From Algivirga pacifica (lineage in GTDB: Bacteria > Bacteroidota > Bacteroidia > Cytophagales > Flammeovirgaceae), in the NCBI RefSeq assembly GCF_039543525.1, contig NZ_BAABJX010000009.1, positions 1 through 64,000 of the forward strand: 64,000 nucleotides of DNA, written 5' to 3'. This document shows, in pieces, positions 25,581 through 34,586 of the stretch. The position numbers and the translations under genes were made by a program. Position 1 is the stretch's first letter. The number at the start of each line of letters is the position of its first letter. Under the pieces are notes generated by a model, which was not told the origin of the DNA, did no database searches, and worked only from the letters and a program-made list of their open reading frames with translations.

Positions 25581-27218
25581 TTATACGAAAAGTGGGGTGA
25601 ACTCAAATTTTTCTCCATCAAAGAGTCCTTTGTCACTTAACTTCAAGGCAGGGATGACCAACAGTGCCATAAATGATAAACTCATAAAAGGATCATGTAA
25701 TGTGCTGCCTAATACAGCTGCCTTGGCTAGAAGTTCATTGTATTCCTCTGCAATGCGCTCAGCAGGTTGATTAGTCATTAACCCTGCAACAGGTAAAGGA
25801 ATACTATATACTTGATCTCCGTCTACTACAGCAATTCCTCCTTTATTGTCAATAACGGTATTAACCGCCTTGCACAACTGTTCATCATCGACACCTACCG
25901 CAAGAATATTATGAGAGTCGTGTGCCACAGAGGTTGCAATCGCCCCTTTTTTCAACCCAAAGTTTTTGATAAATGCGATCGCCGGAGTGGCATTTTTATA
26001 ACGATTAACTACGGTATATTTAAGGATATCTTTCTCGGTATTGGAAACGGCTTTTCCATCTTTGATAAGACATTCAACAGTTTCACTACCAGTAAGCAAA
26101 GAACCATCTTCTGCTACTACGACCTTGAGATGTTCACTTGCTGCATCTACCTCAAAATCAGTAACGGCTTTGTGTGAAGTATCAAAGTGGTTGATAATAG
26201 GGGCTGTGTCCGCAGTGATATGAGATTGTCCATTTTCAGCGACTAATTCTCCATCAATATAGGTACGTTGTATATTGAACTGCTCGGGACTATCGATCAG
26301 AATAAAATCGGCAGGGTCTCCTTCTTGTAGTAGGCCAACGTTGAGCTTGTAGTGGTTGACGATGTTGGCAGAAGCCATGTTTAGAAGGTCATACAAATCA
26401 ACCCCTTTTGCCAATCCTCTTTGAATAAGCTGGTTGATGTGTCCTTCCTTGAGCTCATGTGGATGTTTATCATCGGAACAGAACATCATTTGATGTGCGT
26501 GTTCTTTGGCCAACTCAATCAAGGCCTCAAAATTCTTAGCGGCACTTCCTTCTCTAATCTGTATTTTCATGCCGACCTTCAGCTTATCTAGCGCTTCGTC
26601 TGCGGCAACACATTCATGATCGGTACTAATACCTGCGGCAGCATACTGTGCGGCTTGTTCTCCCTTTAGTCCGGGAGCATGTCCATCTACAGGCTTACCA
26701 GCTTCGTGAGCTATGGCAATTTTTTCCATCACCATGGGGTCCTTGAATAATACGCCCGGCCAGTTCATCATTTCTGCCAGGTACTTGACTTCATCCATTG
26801 CCATTAGGGTACGGATGTCATCGGGACCAAGTTCAGCTCCAGCAGTCTCAAAGGATGTCGCAGGAACACAAGAAGGGGCACCGAAGTTAAATTTCAATGG
26901 AACGGTATTGCCGTTATCAATCATATAACGTACTCCTTCCATACCCAATACATTGGCTATCTCGTGGGGATCAGATACAGTAGCTACCGTACCGTGAGTA
27001 ACAGCGATTTTGGCAAATTCGCTAGGGACAAGCATAGAGCTTTCAATATGGATATGGGCATCCACCAAACCCGGTGCAATATAATAAGGAGTGGTGACTT
27101 CATCCGCTGTGATAGGTGTAATCTTTGCGATTTTACCATCGGCCACTTCCAGTTGTGCAGGATAAGTTTTACGCTGATGGATATCAATGAGGTGAGCTTT
27201 TATTGTGAATGAACTCAT
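25581..27218 (-). CDS. ade: Adenine deaminase
   Basis: Hydrolyses adenine to hypoxanthine and ammonia in purine salvage; cytoplasmic, binuclear-metal amidohydrolase. The 545-residue length is typical. Visible family features: the HIHIESS metal motif (55-61) after PGLVDA, TVSDPHEIANV (about 79-90), NFGAPSCVPATSFETAGAEL (about 111-130), VDGHAPGL (about 193), TDHEC (about 215), the CSDDKHPHEL block (about 260), and the C-terminal VAHDSHNILAVG region of adenine deaminase. No other purine genes are adjacent. A TAACTTTG box just upstream suggests its own promoter, and a strong terminator follows. Confidence 0.95.
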   Translation of the reverse strand: MSSFTIKAHLIDIHQRKTYPAQLEVADGKIAKITPITADEVTTPYYIAPGLVDAHIHIESSMLVPSEFAKIAVTHGTVATVSDPHEIANVLGMEGVRYMIDNGNTVPLKFNFGAPSCVPATSFETAGAELGPDDIRTLMAMDEVKYLAEMMNWPGVLFKDPMVMEKIAIAHEAGKPVDGHAPGLKGEQAAQYAAAGISTDHECVAADEALDKLKVGMKIQIREGSAAKNFEALIELAKEHAHQMMFCSDDKHPHELKEGHINQLIQRGLAKGVDLYDLLNMASANIVNHYKLNVGLLQEGDPADFILIDSPEQFNIQRTYIDGELVAENGQSHITADTAPIINHFDTSHKAVTDFEVDAASEHLKVVVAEDGSLLTGSETVECLIKDGKAVSNTEKDILKYTVVNRYKNATPAIAFIKNFGLKKGAIATSVAHDSHNILAVGVDDEQLCKAVNTVIDNKGGIAVVDGDQVYSIPLPVAGLMTNQPAERIAEEYNELLAKAAVLGSTLHDPFMSLSFMALLVIPALKLSDKGLFDGEKFEFTPLFV

Positions 27219-27265
27219 TTTGCTGGATTCTGGTAAATTGATTCTTTAATTATACTTTTAAGGTA

Positions 27266-27273
27266 CAAAGTTA
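27266..27273 (-). promoter_or_regulatory. Candidate -7 box (TAnnTTTG) for ade
   Basis: TAACTTTG on the minus strand lies 48 bp before the ade start codon. The matching -33 TTTG is not evident at the expected distance, so only moderate support. Confidence 0.35.
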
Positions 27274-27387
27274 ATAGTATAATTAATATTCTTGTGGAGA
27301 ATGTATTGCTTTACTCCTTGAAGATTGAATCATTAACAGATAAGAAGAATCTATAGTAGTTAATATTGCAGCGGTCGGATGATATAT

Positions 27388-27501
27388 GTTTATCGGTTAT
27401 CGCTTATTGTTTATAAACGATAAGCGGTAACCCATTACATGGCGTCTCTAAACTGTATATAATTTCGTAGACAGCGACAGAATTAACCTTAAACACTATA
27501 G
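27388..27501. repeat. Dispersed palindrome (ATAAGCGATAACC family), copy 1
   Basis: A palindrome around GTTTATAAAC (TTATCGGTTATCGCTTATTG left, GATAAGCGGTAACCCATTAC right) is followed by about 60 bp (GGCGTCTCTAAACTGTATAT ... AACACTATAG). The same string occurs in reverse complement at 38005-38067 with few changes. It lies in the 27219-27653 gap, between divergently transcribed ade and cupin genes; the other parts of that gap hold a promoter box and a short mosaic repeat. Confidence 0.75.
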
Positions 27502-27586
27502 TAAATTGATTGCTATTGGCTGCGTGCCATGCTTGCCGTGAGGCAATCATCTGCATGTTACTGGATTTAGTCTAATAGGTAGAATA

Positions 27587-27635
27587 CTCAACTCACCAAA
27601 GGTGAAACTCAACTTGCTGCGTAAGCAGCCTCAAC
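27587..27635. repeat. Short mini-hairpin mosaic (CTCAAC family)
   Basis: Three CTCAAC words separate two hairpins, TCACC-AAA-GGTGA and GCTGC-GTAA-GCAGC. It ends 18 bp before the cupin start. The GTAA loop is GNRA-like. This is the only copy in the window placed directly before a start codon. Confidence 0.7.
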
Positions 27636-27653
27636 AAATTAATCACAAAGAAG

Positions 27654-28010
27654 ATGTTTATAGAAAAACCAACCATCATTGAAGCCGCAGGCAACAAGCC
27701 AAAATTGATTGAAGAATTTTTCGGCAGGGTAAACTCCCAAGATGCCAATGTAAGTATTGCCCGTATGAGTAGTCCAGAAGGATGGACGGAACCTGGGCAG
27801 ACACCAGAATTTGATGAGTATACGGTCGTGTTAACAGGAGCCTTGCATGTTAAGACCAAAGAAGGAGAGCAAAAGGTAAGTGCAGGTCAAGCTATTCTGA
27901 TCCCTAAAGGGACTTGGGTGCAATATAGCTCTCCTTATGAAGGGGGAGCGCATTATATGGCTATTTGCCTTCCTGCATTTTCAATGGATACGGTGCATCG
28001 GGATGCTTAA
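27654..28010 (+). CDS. Small single-domain cupin protein
   Basis: A 118-residue protein that is essentially one cupin barrel. Motif 1 is loose (PEFDEYTVVLTGALHVKTKEGE, about 55-76) and motif 2 reads QAILIPKGTWVQYSSP (about 82-97). The usual metal-binding His-x-His of motif 1 is absent (E and Y stand there), so it may bind ligand without metal or use another site. Resemblance to ethanolamine-utilisation EutQ-like or general cupin_2 proteins is by fold only. No pathway partners are adjacent: ade is divergent upstream and a convergent T9SS gene follows after a palindromic repeat. Confidence 0.75.
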   Translation: MFIEKPTIIEAAGNKPKLIEEFFGRVNSQDANVSIARMSSPEGWTEPGQTPEFDEYTVVLTGALHVKTKEGEQKVSAGQAILIPKGTWVQYSSPYEGGAHYMAICLPAFSMDTVHRDA

Positions 28011-28017
28011 TGTAATT

Positions 28018-28167
28018 GTTGAATCGTTGAATTGAGCTTCGCTCGTTGAATCGTTGATTCGAGTTGATACGTTGTATGAAAGTGTAGATACATCAATCAA
28101 CCGTTCAACTCGAATCAACGAGCGAAGCTCAATTCAACTCACCAAAGGTGAAATTCAACGATTCAAC
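28018..28167. repeat. Mini-hairpin mosaic (TTCAAC variant) between convergent genes
   Basis: GTTGAATCGTTGAAT on the left faces ATTCAACGATTCAAC on the right. The inner arms carry GAGC-TTC-GCTC, GAGC-GAA-GCTC and TCACC-AAA-GGTGA mini-hairpins. It spans nearly all the space between the cupin stop (28010) and the cyanophycinase-like stop (28173), so it could serve as a bidirectional terminator. Confidence 0.85.
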
Positions 28168-28172
28168 AGAGA

Positions 28173-30281
28173 TTATTGCTTCAAGATTTTTTGAGCAATC
28201 ACTCCTGTTTCAAGATAAACCTTTACCAAGTACAGCCCCGATTTCTCAGCGGTAAGGTCGATGGTATTCTCTGAGGTGGTTAAGATCTTCTTACCACTTA
28301 GTTGGTATACCTCAATACTCAGAAGTTGATTTAGGTCGCTGTTTACCGTAAAGATTCCCGTACTTGGGTTAGGGTAAATGCTCAAAGTAGTTGGAGCGGT
28401 AGACCAACGAGCACTTCCTCCTTGTATAGAAATAGTATAGTCCTCTACTTCTCCGTAAGTGAAAGAACCACAAGAGGTAGGGGTGCCATCACTGGCATAT
28501 TGCATAGCCACTCGCATACGGGTGTCTCCTGACTTTGCATTGGTAGGGACTGTGAAATTGCTGGACACGCTTCTTCTGGAAGAAGCGTAGAGAATTTCCT
28601 CTCCGGCATCATCAAAGTCACCATCTTGGTTGAAGTCAATCCAAGCGATAAAACGCTCTCGGTCACTCGTGCTAGGATACACCGTGACCGTATGACTATT
28701 GCCAGCAGAAAGGTTAAAGGTCACGTTTGTATAATCTCCGTAACCATTATCGTCTCCCGATAGGTTACTGCTGTTATCCATTTTTACCTCATCAATATAT
28801 TCATACTGTGTGGAAGTAGCGGATGCATCACAGTAGGTAACTGGGTTGCCACCGGAAGTAGCAGTGATTAAGGTTTGTGTGGTAGAGAAGGTACTGGAAG
28901 CACTTCCGCAATTGGCTTTTACCTGAAATTCATAGGTAGTTTCAGGAATAAGTCCATTTAGGGTATAGCTATTTGGAGTGCTGAAAACAATAGTCCAGTT
29001 ATTATCTCCCTGTATGCGATAGTTCAGTTCGTATTCCTGAGCTCCAGTGTTTGCCCAGGATAGGGTAGCGCTTTCGGCAGTGATATCCTGTGCGGATAAG
29101 GAGTGGGGAGTGGTACAAGGATCTGGGTCTGTGCCACCTCCATTACAAGAAGGACTGCTAGCGCCTATGGTTGCGCCATTACCGTTGACATAATTGAAGC
29201 CACTGTATCCATTGGAAGTAAACCAATCCATCCATCCACCTCCAGACACTGAAGTCCAATCATTCAAATCGAAGCTATTTCCATTGCCATTGACACTGCC
29301 TTGAATGACATAGACTTTTGCGGCAGCTCCTCCATTGTTCCATACAAGTGGAGAGCCATTACTGATTGTCTCAGGAGTAGAACAGTTGGCTTGTACAAAA
29401 TAAGCATTAGTAGGGTATTGGGAAGTGCCTCCATCACCAAAAACTCTGGCGATACCGTTGGCATCAATTCCTACAAAGGTACCTTCATCACAACCGATGG
29501 CATATCGATTTTCTGTGTTAGTGTCAGCAGTGGTTCTGGCTAATAAACCGAAGATTCTGCCATAACGATTTTCATTGCCGCTACCATGGACTCTATCCAG
29601 GTGAGTATCTGTGATGACATTTTCCAAATAAGGAACTTCCAGAAAGTCATTGTAGAAAATAGAATTGGTGGTATTAGGATGGTAAGGATCATCCAGGATT
29701 TCAGAGGATAGGATACCGCTGCTTGCAGGAGCATAGTAAGCTCCACCTAAGATTGCCATACCGGCAGAAGTTCCTCCAATCGGTACCTTCTTAACTTGTA
29801 TCAAATAGTTGAGTGCAGCTTCCACCTCTGTGCCTTTCCAGTTGTTCATATAAGCGGTTTGGTCACCTCCAGCAATGAATACGGCTTCTGCATCTCGAAT
29901 ATATTGGGCGACAGTTGGGTCATTGGCGCCTGCTGTATTGTCAATGGATAGTTCAGCCGCTGAGCTAATGCTGCTACTGAAGTTGCTCCATATCCAGCTA
30001 GCCTGACTGCCTGTACCTCCTGTTCTGATCACTAGATAATCCCCTCCATCAGCATGGTTAAGAAACCATTGGGTGGCGGGAACTTCACTAGCTGCACCGG
30101 CTTCGGCTCCTCCTGCTAACAAGGTCGCAAAGCTGGTGTTAATACTTCCGTGGCTATTGGGGGTGCCACCGGCAATGGAATAAGCGTAATTGTTTTTTCC
30201 TTTCTGTGCAATAGCAGAATAGGTTGTAGTCGATAGTAGTGCGACAAGAAAGACAAGGATAAGTTGTAATTGTTTCATCAA
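28173..30281 (-). CDS. Cyanophycinase-like S51 peptidase exported by T9SS
   Basis: A 702-residue secreted protein. It has a signal peptide (1-26, SAIAQ). An N-terminal S51/cyanophycinase-like domain (about 32-350) has AGGDQT (137-142), the nucleophile serine in GGTSAGM (Ser172) and the TDTHLDR...RYGRI block (214-232). A fibronectin type III domain follows (about 390-470), then a GEVED-type domain (about 480-620, with FIAWIDFNQDGDFDD) and a C-terminal T9SS sorting domain (about 632-702, YPNPSTGIF). Cytoplasmic cyanophycinases release beta-Asp-Arg dipeptides from stored cyanophycin. An exported version would instead act on extracellular cyanophycin or an unrelated peptide. Catalytic Ser is present; substrate is inference. 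Confidence 0.88.
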   Translation of the reverse strand: MMKQLQLILVFLVALLSTTTYSAIAQKGKNNYAYSIAGGTPNSHGSINTSFATLLAGGAEAGAASEVPATQWFLNHADGGDYLVIRTGGTGSQASWIWSNFSSSISSAAELSIDNTAGANDPTVAQYIRDAEAVFIAGGDQTAYMNNWKGTEVEAALNYLIQVKKVPIGGTSAGMAILGGAYYAPASSGILSSEILDDPYHPNTTNSIFYNDFLEVPYLENVITDTHLDRVHGSGNENRYGRIFGLLARTTADTNTENRYAIGCDEGTFVGIDANGIARVFGDGGTSQYPTNAYFVQANCSTPETISNGSPLVWNNGGAAAKVYVIQGSVNGNGNSFDLNDWTSVSGGGWMDWFTSNGYSGFNYVNGNGATIGASSPSCNGGGTDPDPCTTPHSLSAQDITAESATLSWANTGAQEYELNYRIQGDNNWTIVFSTPNSYTLNGLIPETTYEFQVKANCGSASSTFSTTQTLITATSGGNPVTYCDASATSTQYEYIDEVKMDNSSNLSGDDNGYGDYTNVTFNLSAGNSHTVTVYPSTSDRERFIAWIDFNQDGDFDDAGEEILYASSRRSVSSNFTVPTNAKSGDTRMRVAMQYASDGTPTSCGSFTYGEVEDYTISIQGGSARWSTAPTTLSIYPNPSTGIFTVNSDLNQLLSIEVYQLSGKKILTTSENTIDLTAEKSGLYLVKVYLETGVIAQKILKQ

Positions 30282-30335
30282 TTATTGGTGTTAAAGTGTA
30301 AAGAATAAGTAAGCACACCCTAACTGCTTATTTTG

Positions 30336-30560
30336 TTCAAGTTGTTTAATTGAGCTTTGCTCGTTCATGCTGTTTAGTTGAATTGTTGAATCTCACCTTC
30401 GGTGAGTTGATTCGAGTTGATATGTTGTATGAGTATTAATCCATATCAACCAGCAATTCAACTCGAATCAACTCAATACGAAGTATTGAAATTGCAGACC
30501 CCTTGTAATGGAGTCAACTAAACAGTATGAACGAGCGAAGCTCAATTCAACAGTATGAAC
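30336..30560. repeat. Mini-hairpin mosaic (TTCAAC variant), long copy
   Basis: Its left half reads TTTAATTGAGC...GTTTAGTTGAATTG and its right half CAACTAAACAGTATGAACGAG...TTCAACAGTATGAAC, a near inversion. Hairpins TCACC-TTC-GGTGA, AATACGAAGTATT and GAGC-GAA-GCTC are embedded. It lies upstream of the cyanophycinase-like gene, about 55 bp from its start. Confidence 0.8.
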
Positions 30561-31034
30561 AAGAGTAGTACTATGGGGAATAGAAGGCAGGTATATTCCT
30601 GTAGAGAAATCACAAGAACATAAATGCAACGCAGTAGGGTAGGAATACTTACGCTGCTAATTGTCGAAGATTGGTTGCAATCCTCGCAGGTGAAGGTCAC
30701 CAAGAAAAATAGTTCTTCTCAAATGTTGGAACATACCCGATGGAGTGATTAGTTAATAATTGCTTAATTATCGTTTAATGAAATATTATTTCAAAATTTT
30801 TGTTATAAAAATATTTAATATTGATAATATATACTTTGGTGATAAAACCTATTGAATAGGGTGTGAGAGTGCTGTCACTAAATGATTATTGTTGGACGTT
30901 TATTACATAGAAACCACTCATAATGAAATGGTAAAGTGTTAGGAGTAATAGCGTATTTGTTTTTTATCAAAGTTCCTCGAACTTCATCGGATCATTTCAT
31001 AGTTTATATAGGTAAAGGAGGGAGGTGATTGATA
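30561..31034. other. Long gene-free stretch, mostly unexplained
   Basis: Only two small stems are visible: GATTG-GTTG-CAATC (30669-30682) and GGTG-AAGGT-CACC (30689-30701). Strongly A/T-rich sequence follows from about 30755. No open frame with coding character and no riboswitch consensus that I recognise. It may hold the promoters for the divergent cyanophycinase-like and lactate dehydrogenase genes. Confidence 0.4.
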
Positions 31035-31049
31035 CTCCAAGCAAGCTCT
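31035..31049. repeat. Isolated end of the AGAGCTTGTTTGGAA family
   Basis: CTCCAAGCAAGCTCT differs at two positions from the right terminus of elements A and B. It lies 39 bp before the lactate dehydrogenase start. Confidence 0.45.
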
Positions 31050-31088
31050 TATAATCTATTTACCTTATTTAAATCAAAAGATAACCCT

Positions 31089-32084
31089 ATGAAAGTCGCA
31101 GTTTTCGGTACCCAATCTTATGATAAAGAATTTTTAGAAAAGGAGTCCAAGGACTCATCCCACAAACTGGTGTATTTTGACTCTCCTTTATCGATCATGA
31201 CTGCCCCTTTGGCAAAAGGTTTTGATGCAGTATGTGTCTTTGTAAACGATGATGTGAATGGAGAAGCAATTCGTGCTATAGCAGAGCTGGGAGTGAAAAT
31301 TATAGCCTTACGTTGTGCTGGGTACAATAACGTGGACTTGGATGAAGCGAAGCGACAAAATATTAAAGTGGTAAGGGTGCCAGCTTATTCACCTCATGCG
31401 GTAGCGGAGTATACCGTGGCATTGATCCTGACCTTGAATCGCAAAACGCATAAGGCTTATAATAGGGTAAGGGAAGGGAACTTTTCCCTGGAACGACTCA
31501 CGGGTTTTGACCTATATGGGAAAACAGTGGGCGTAGTCGGAACTGGAAAAATAGGGCAGATCTTTGCCGGGTTGATGAAGGGATTTGGTTGCCGTATTTT
31601 AGCCTTGGATGCTTACCCCAATAAGAAATTAGAAAAAGAAGGGTTGCTGAAATATGCAACCTTGAGTGACTTGCTGGAGCAATCGGACATTGTTTCCTTA
31701 CATTGTCCTTTGACACCGGAAACCAAGCATATTATCGATGATCAAACGGTTTGGAGAATGAAGCAAGGAGCGATGTTAATCAATACTTCTAGAGGTGGGT
31801 TGATTGATACAGAAGCGGTCATTAGGGCTTTAATGAAAGGACACTTGGGGTATCTGGGAATGGATGTTTATGAGCAGGAAGAAGAATTGTTCTTTAAGGA
31901 CCTTTCTGAGACATTGATCAGTGATGAGAAGTTAATGCAACTGGTTACTTTTCCCAATGTATTGGTCACAGGGCATCAGGCCTTCTTTACCGATACTGCA
32001 CTCACACAGATCGCAAAAGTAACTATCGATAATTTAACAGCCTTTGAGAAAGGAGAGGTGTTGGAGAATGAAGTCACCTTGTGA
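31089..32084 (+). CDS. ldhA: D-lactate dehydrogenase (2-hydroxyacid dehydrogenase)
   Basis: Reduces pyruvate to D-lactate with NADH in the cytoplasm, a fermentative route for NAD regeneration. With ATG 31089 the protein has 331 residues, matching E. coli LdhA-like enzymes; the upstream in-frame start (31029) adds 20 residues of repeat-derived sequence and is rejected. The NAD loop GTGKIG lies at 151-156. The catalytic triad is Arg235 (NTSRGGLID), Glu264 and His296 (TGHQAFF), exactly the positions of the canonical enzyme. Glycerate kinase follows after 47 bp in the same direction, suggesting a small hydroxyacid operon. Confidence 0.92.
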   Translation: MKVAVFGTQSYDKEFLEKESKDSSHKLVYFDSPLSIMTAPLAKGFDAVCVFVNDDVNGEAIRAIAELGVKIIALRCAGYNNVDLDEAKRQNIKVVRVPAYSPHAVAEYTVALILTLNRKTHKAYNRVREGNFSLERLTGFDLYGKTVGVVGTGKIGQIFAGLMKGFGCRILALDAYPNKKLEKEGLLKYATLSDLLEQSDIVSLHCPLTPETKHIIDDQTVWRMKQGAMLINTSRGGLIDTEAVIRALMKGHLGYLGMDVYEQEEELFFKDLSETLISDEKLMQLVTFPNVLVTGHQAFFTDTALTQIAKVTIDNLTAFEKGEVLENEVTL

Positions 32085-32131
32085 TTTTTTAAATTAATGG
32101 TAGATTGCCTGTTCATTTTTGGATATAACCT

Positions 32132-33457
32132 ATGATTGAACAGGCAAAAACTATTTTTAGGGCTGGAGTGGAAGCGGTAGATCCCCAACAGTTAATCGAT
32201 CAGTATTGTACCTTGAAGGATGGGGAATTTACGATTAGGGATACATCTTTTGATTTGTCATCTATAGAAGATGTATGGGTAGTTGGCTTTGGAAAAGCCT
32301 CGGCCCGTATGGCTTATGCATTGGAAAAATTATTGGGAAATTATGTCTCAGGAGGGGTTGTGATCACGAAATATGGACACCAATTACCATGCAAAACAGT
32401 CAAGATACGGGAAGCGGCCCACCCCGTGCCAGATGAACGTGGAGTGGAAGCCACCAAGGAGCTGATGCATTTACTCGAGCAAACCAGTTCCAGGGATTTG
32501 GTGATCACCTTGATTTCTGGAGGCGGTTCTGCATTATTAGTGGATGTGCCTTCAGAAGCGACTCTTAAAGACCTTATGTTGGCCAATGATTTATTGACGA
32601 AATCAGCAGCAAGCATCCATGAAATTAATACCGTAAGAAAGCATCTTAGTACGTTGAAAGGAGGACAGTTGGGGAGAGCAATCTATCCAGCCCAAGGACT
32701 AAGTTTAATATTGTCAGATGTACTTGGAGATGAGTTGAGTGTAATTGCCTCAGGTCCTACTGTAGCAGATGATTCTACTTTTTCCCAGGCAGTAGCTATT
32801 TTACAGGAATATCATTTATGGGAGAAATTTCCAAATTCTCTAAAAGAACTTCTTAGAGAAGGGGTGGAAGGGAGACGTCAAGAAACACCAAAGAAAGAGG
32901 CGTTGTCTTTACAGCAAATGCAGAATGTTCTTTTAGGGAGCAACCGAATGGCTTTAGAAGCATGTCAGGCAAAAGCGGAAGAACTAGGCTTTCAGGTAAA
33001 AATATTAACCTATGAATTCTCAGGAGAAACGCATGAAAGCATGGAACAGCTGTGGCAGCAGTTACAGCGAGAAATGGGATCATTGCGTAAGGAAGCTAGA
33101 AAACAACCTATTTGTTTTTTACTAGGAGGGGAAACGACCTTAAATGTTAGAGGTGATGGACTAGGAGGAAGAAATCAGCATAGAGCACTACTAGCGGCTG
33201 AACTGATACAAGGAGATCACTCCTGGACTATCCTTAGTGCCGGAACGGATGGAACCGATGGACCTACGGATGCTGCGGGAGCAGTAGTCAACGGAACTAC
33301 CGTTCAGGTATTGCAAAAAGAAGGAAAGGAGCTGTCTCAGTACAAAGAAGCCTTTGACAGCTACACTTATTTTAAAGATTCAGCCTTTCATATGATTACA
33401 GGGCCAACATATACCAATGTAATGGACCTGATTGTGGCAGTGAATAATGGGCAGTGA
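32132..33457 (+). CDS. Glycerate 2-kinase, MOFRL family (DUF4147)
   Basis: A 441-residue cytoplasmic kinase phosphorylating D-glycerate to 2-phosphoglycerate. The N-terminal DUF4147 domain shows VVGFGKASARMAYALE (about 51-66), the LISGGGSALLVDVP loop (about 129-142), NTVRKHLSTLKGGQLGRAI (about 167-185) and LSDVLGDELSVIASGPTVAD. The C-terminal MOFRL domain carries FLLGGETTLNVRGDGLGGRNQ (LGGETT and GGRNQ, about 330-351) and AGTDGTDGPTDAAGA. The last residues (NNGQ) and the stop codon are supplied by a heptamer array. It follows D-lactate dehydrogenase by 47 bp; together they may serve hydroxyacid (glycerate/glyoxylate/lactate) turnover. Confidence 0.92.
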   Translation: MIEQAKTIFRAGVEAVDPQQLIDQYCTLKDGEFTIRDTSFDLSSIEDVWVVGFGKASARMAYALEKLLGNYVSGGVVITKYGHQLPCKTVKIREAAHPVPDERGVEATKELMHLLEQTSSRDLVITLISGGGSALLVDVPSEATLKDLMLANDLLTKSAASIHEINTVRKHLSTLKGGQLGRAIYPAQGLSLILSDVLGDELSVIASGPTVADDSTFSQAVAILQEYHLWEKFPNSLKELLREGVEGRRQETPKKEALSLQQMQNVLLGSNRMALEACQAKAEELGFQVKILTYEFSGETHESMEQLWQQLQREMGSLRKEARKQPICFLLGGETTLNVRGDGLGGRNQHRALLAAELIQGDHSWTILSAGTDGTDGPTDAAGAVVNGTTVQVLQKEGKELSQYKEAFDSYTYFKDSAFHMITGPTYTNVMDLIVAVNNGQ

Positions 33458-33655
33458 GCAGTGAACAATGAGCAGTAAACAGTGAATAATGAGTAAATGA
33501 GCAGTTATAAATGAAAATTAATCATTGAAAATTGAAAATTATTAAATGCTTCAATGTCAATAATTTACATGCAAAATATCAATTTCACTGCTCACTGCTC
33601 ACTGCTCACTGCTCACTGCTCACTGCTCACTGCTCACTGCTCACTGCTCACTGCT
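33452..33655. repeat. Inverted pair of 7-bp tandem arrays between convergent genes
   Basis: GCAGTGA-type heptamers (33452-33504, imperfect) face about ten nearly perfect TCACTGC heptamers (33585-33655), with 80 bp of A/T-rich sequence between. The two arms are complementary, so the RNA from either direction could fold into a long stem. The left arm contains the glycerate kinase stop; the right arm abuts the hydroxylase stop. Confidence 0.85.
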
Positions 33656-34586
33656 AAAGTTGTGTAGGCAATACGAAAACCAGGTACCCAGCAAGAATAA
33701 ATAACATATACTTCAAGGTATAGTAAATAGGTTTATTTTGTTCCTTGATTTTCTTGCCTAGTACTCGGAATTGATACAGGTATTTAAATGCCTTGTTTAG
33801 TCCACCCACTCGGTCACTTTCGCTGTTTGGAGATTCAGCAGAAGCTAGAATGAGCCAAGAGAAAAAGCGATTGAGCCAAATGCCAATAAAACTCCACATA
33901 GGGCGTTCGATATCGCAGAAGAAGATCAATCGGTCTTTTTCCGTATTGTTTTCGGCAAAATGAATATAGGTTTCGTCGAATAGAACGTCTTCTCCGTCTC
34001 TCCAGGAATAGGCTTCTTGGTCGACCACAATGCGGCAGTTTTCATCGTTAGGAGTAATCAAGCCAAGGTGATAGCGTAGGGATCCTGCATAGGGGTCACG
34101 GTGCTGGGGAAGCTTGCTTCCAGCAGGAAGTACCACAAACATGGCTGCTTTGATTCCCGGTGTTTGTTGTATCATCTCGATGGTTTTAGGACAATGCGCA
34201 ACAGCAGAGGGGTGAAAGTCATTATACCAACGAATATAAAAGCGCTTCCATCCTCTCCTGAAAAAAGAATTAAAGCCAATGTCATCGAACTTGTCTGAGC
34301 CCTTGATCATTTCTTGTTGTTCGAGTTTTAGCGCTTCTTCTCGGATGGTCTCCCAATTGTCTTTGAAGACTTTTAGCTGAGGAAAGTCTTTTAAAGAAAG
34401 GTAAGGAGTTCCCGGTACCGAAGAGAATAAGTACATGAGAGAGTTAATCGGAGCCATAAAGGTAGAATGGTCCGTTAGCTGTCGAAGAAAAGAATGACGG
34501 TGTTTTCCTCTGAAATGAATATAAAGAGCGGATGTAATAAGAAAAGCAATAGCAAAGAATTGCCAAGTGAGTAGATAGTTTAGCAT
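33654..34586 (-). CDS. Lipid A hydroxylase LpxO-like Fe(II)/2-oxoglutarate oxygenase
   Basis: A 310-residue membrane-anchored enzyme of the aspartyl/asparaginyl beta-hydroxylase family, like LpxO, which adds a 2-hydroxyl to a lipid A acyl chain. One N-terminal helix (about 5-24) anchors the catalytic domain at the cytoplasmic face. Iron ligands are His162-x-Asp164 (HRDP) and His209 (YIHF), with the 2-oxoglutarate arginine near 219 (KDRLIFF) and the RYHLGL block at 171. ATG 34586 gives the LpxO-like N-terminus; an upstream start at 34736 is not supported. It is divergent from an MsbA-like exporter, which supports a lipid A or related lipid substrate. Substrate remains inference. Confidence 0.85.
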   Translation of the reverse strand: MLNYLLTWQFFAIAFLITSALYIHFRGKHRHSFLRQLTDHSTFMAPINSLMYLFSSVPGTPYLSLKDFPQLKVFKDNWETIREEALKLEQQEMIKGSDKFDDIGFNSFFRRGWKRFYIRWYNDFHPSAVAHCPKTIEMIQQTPGIKAAMFVVLPAGSKLPQHRDPYAGSLRYHLGLITPNDENCRIVVDQEAYSWRDGEDVLFDETYIHFAENNTEKDRLIFFCDIERPMWSFIGIWLNRFFSWLILASAESPNSESDRVGGLNKAFKYLYQFRVLGKKIKEQNKPIYYTLKYMLFILAGYLVFVLPTQL

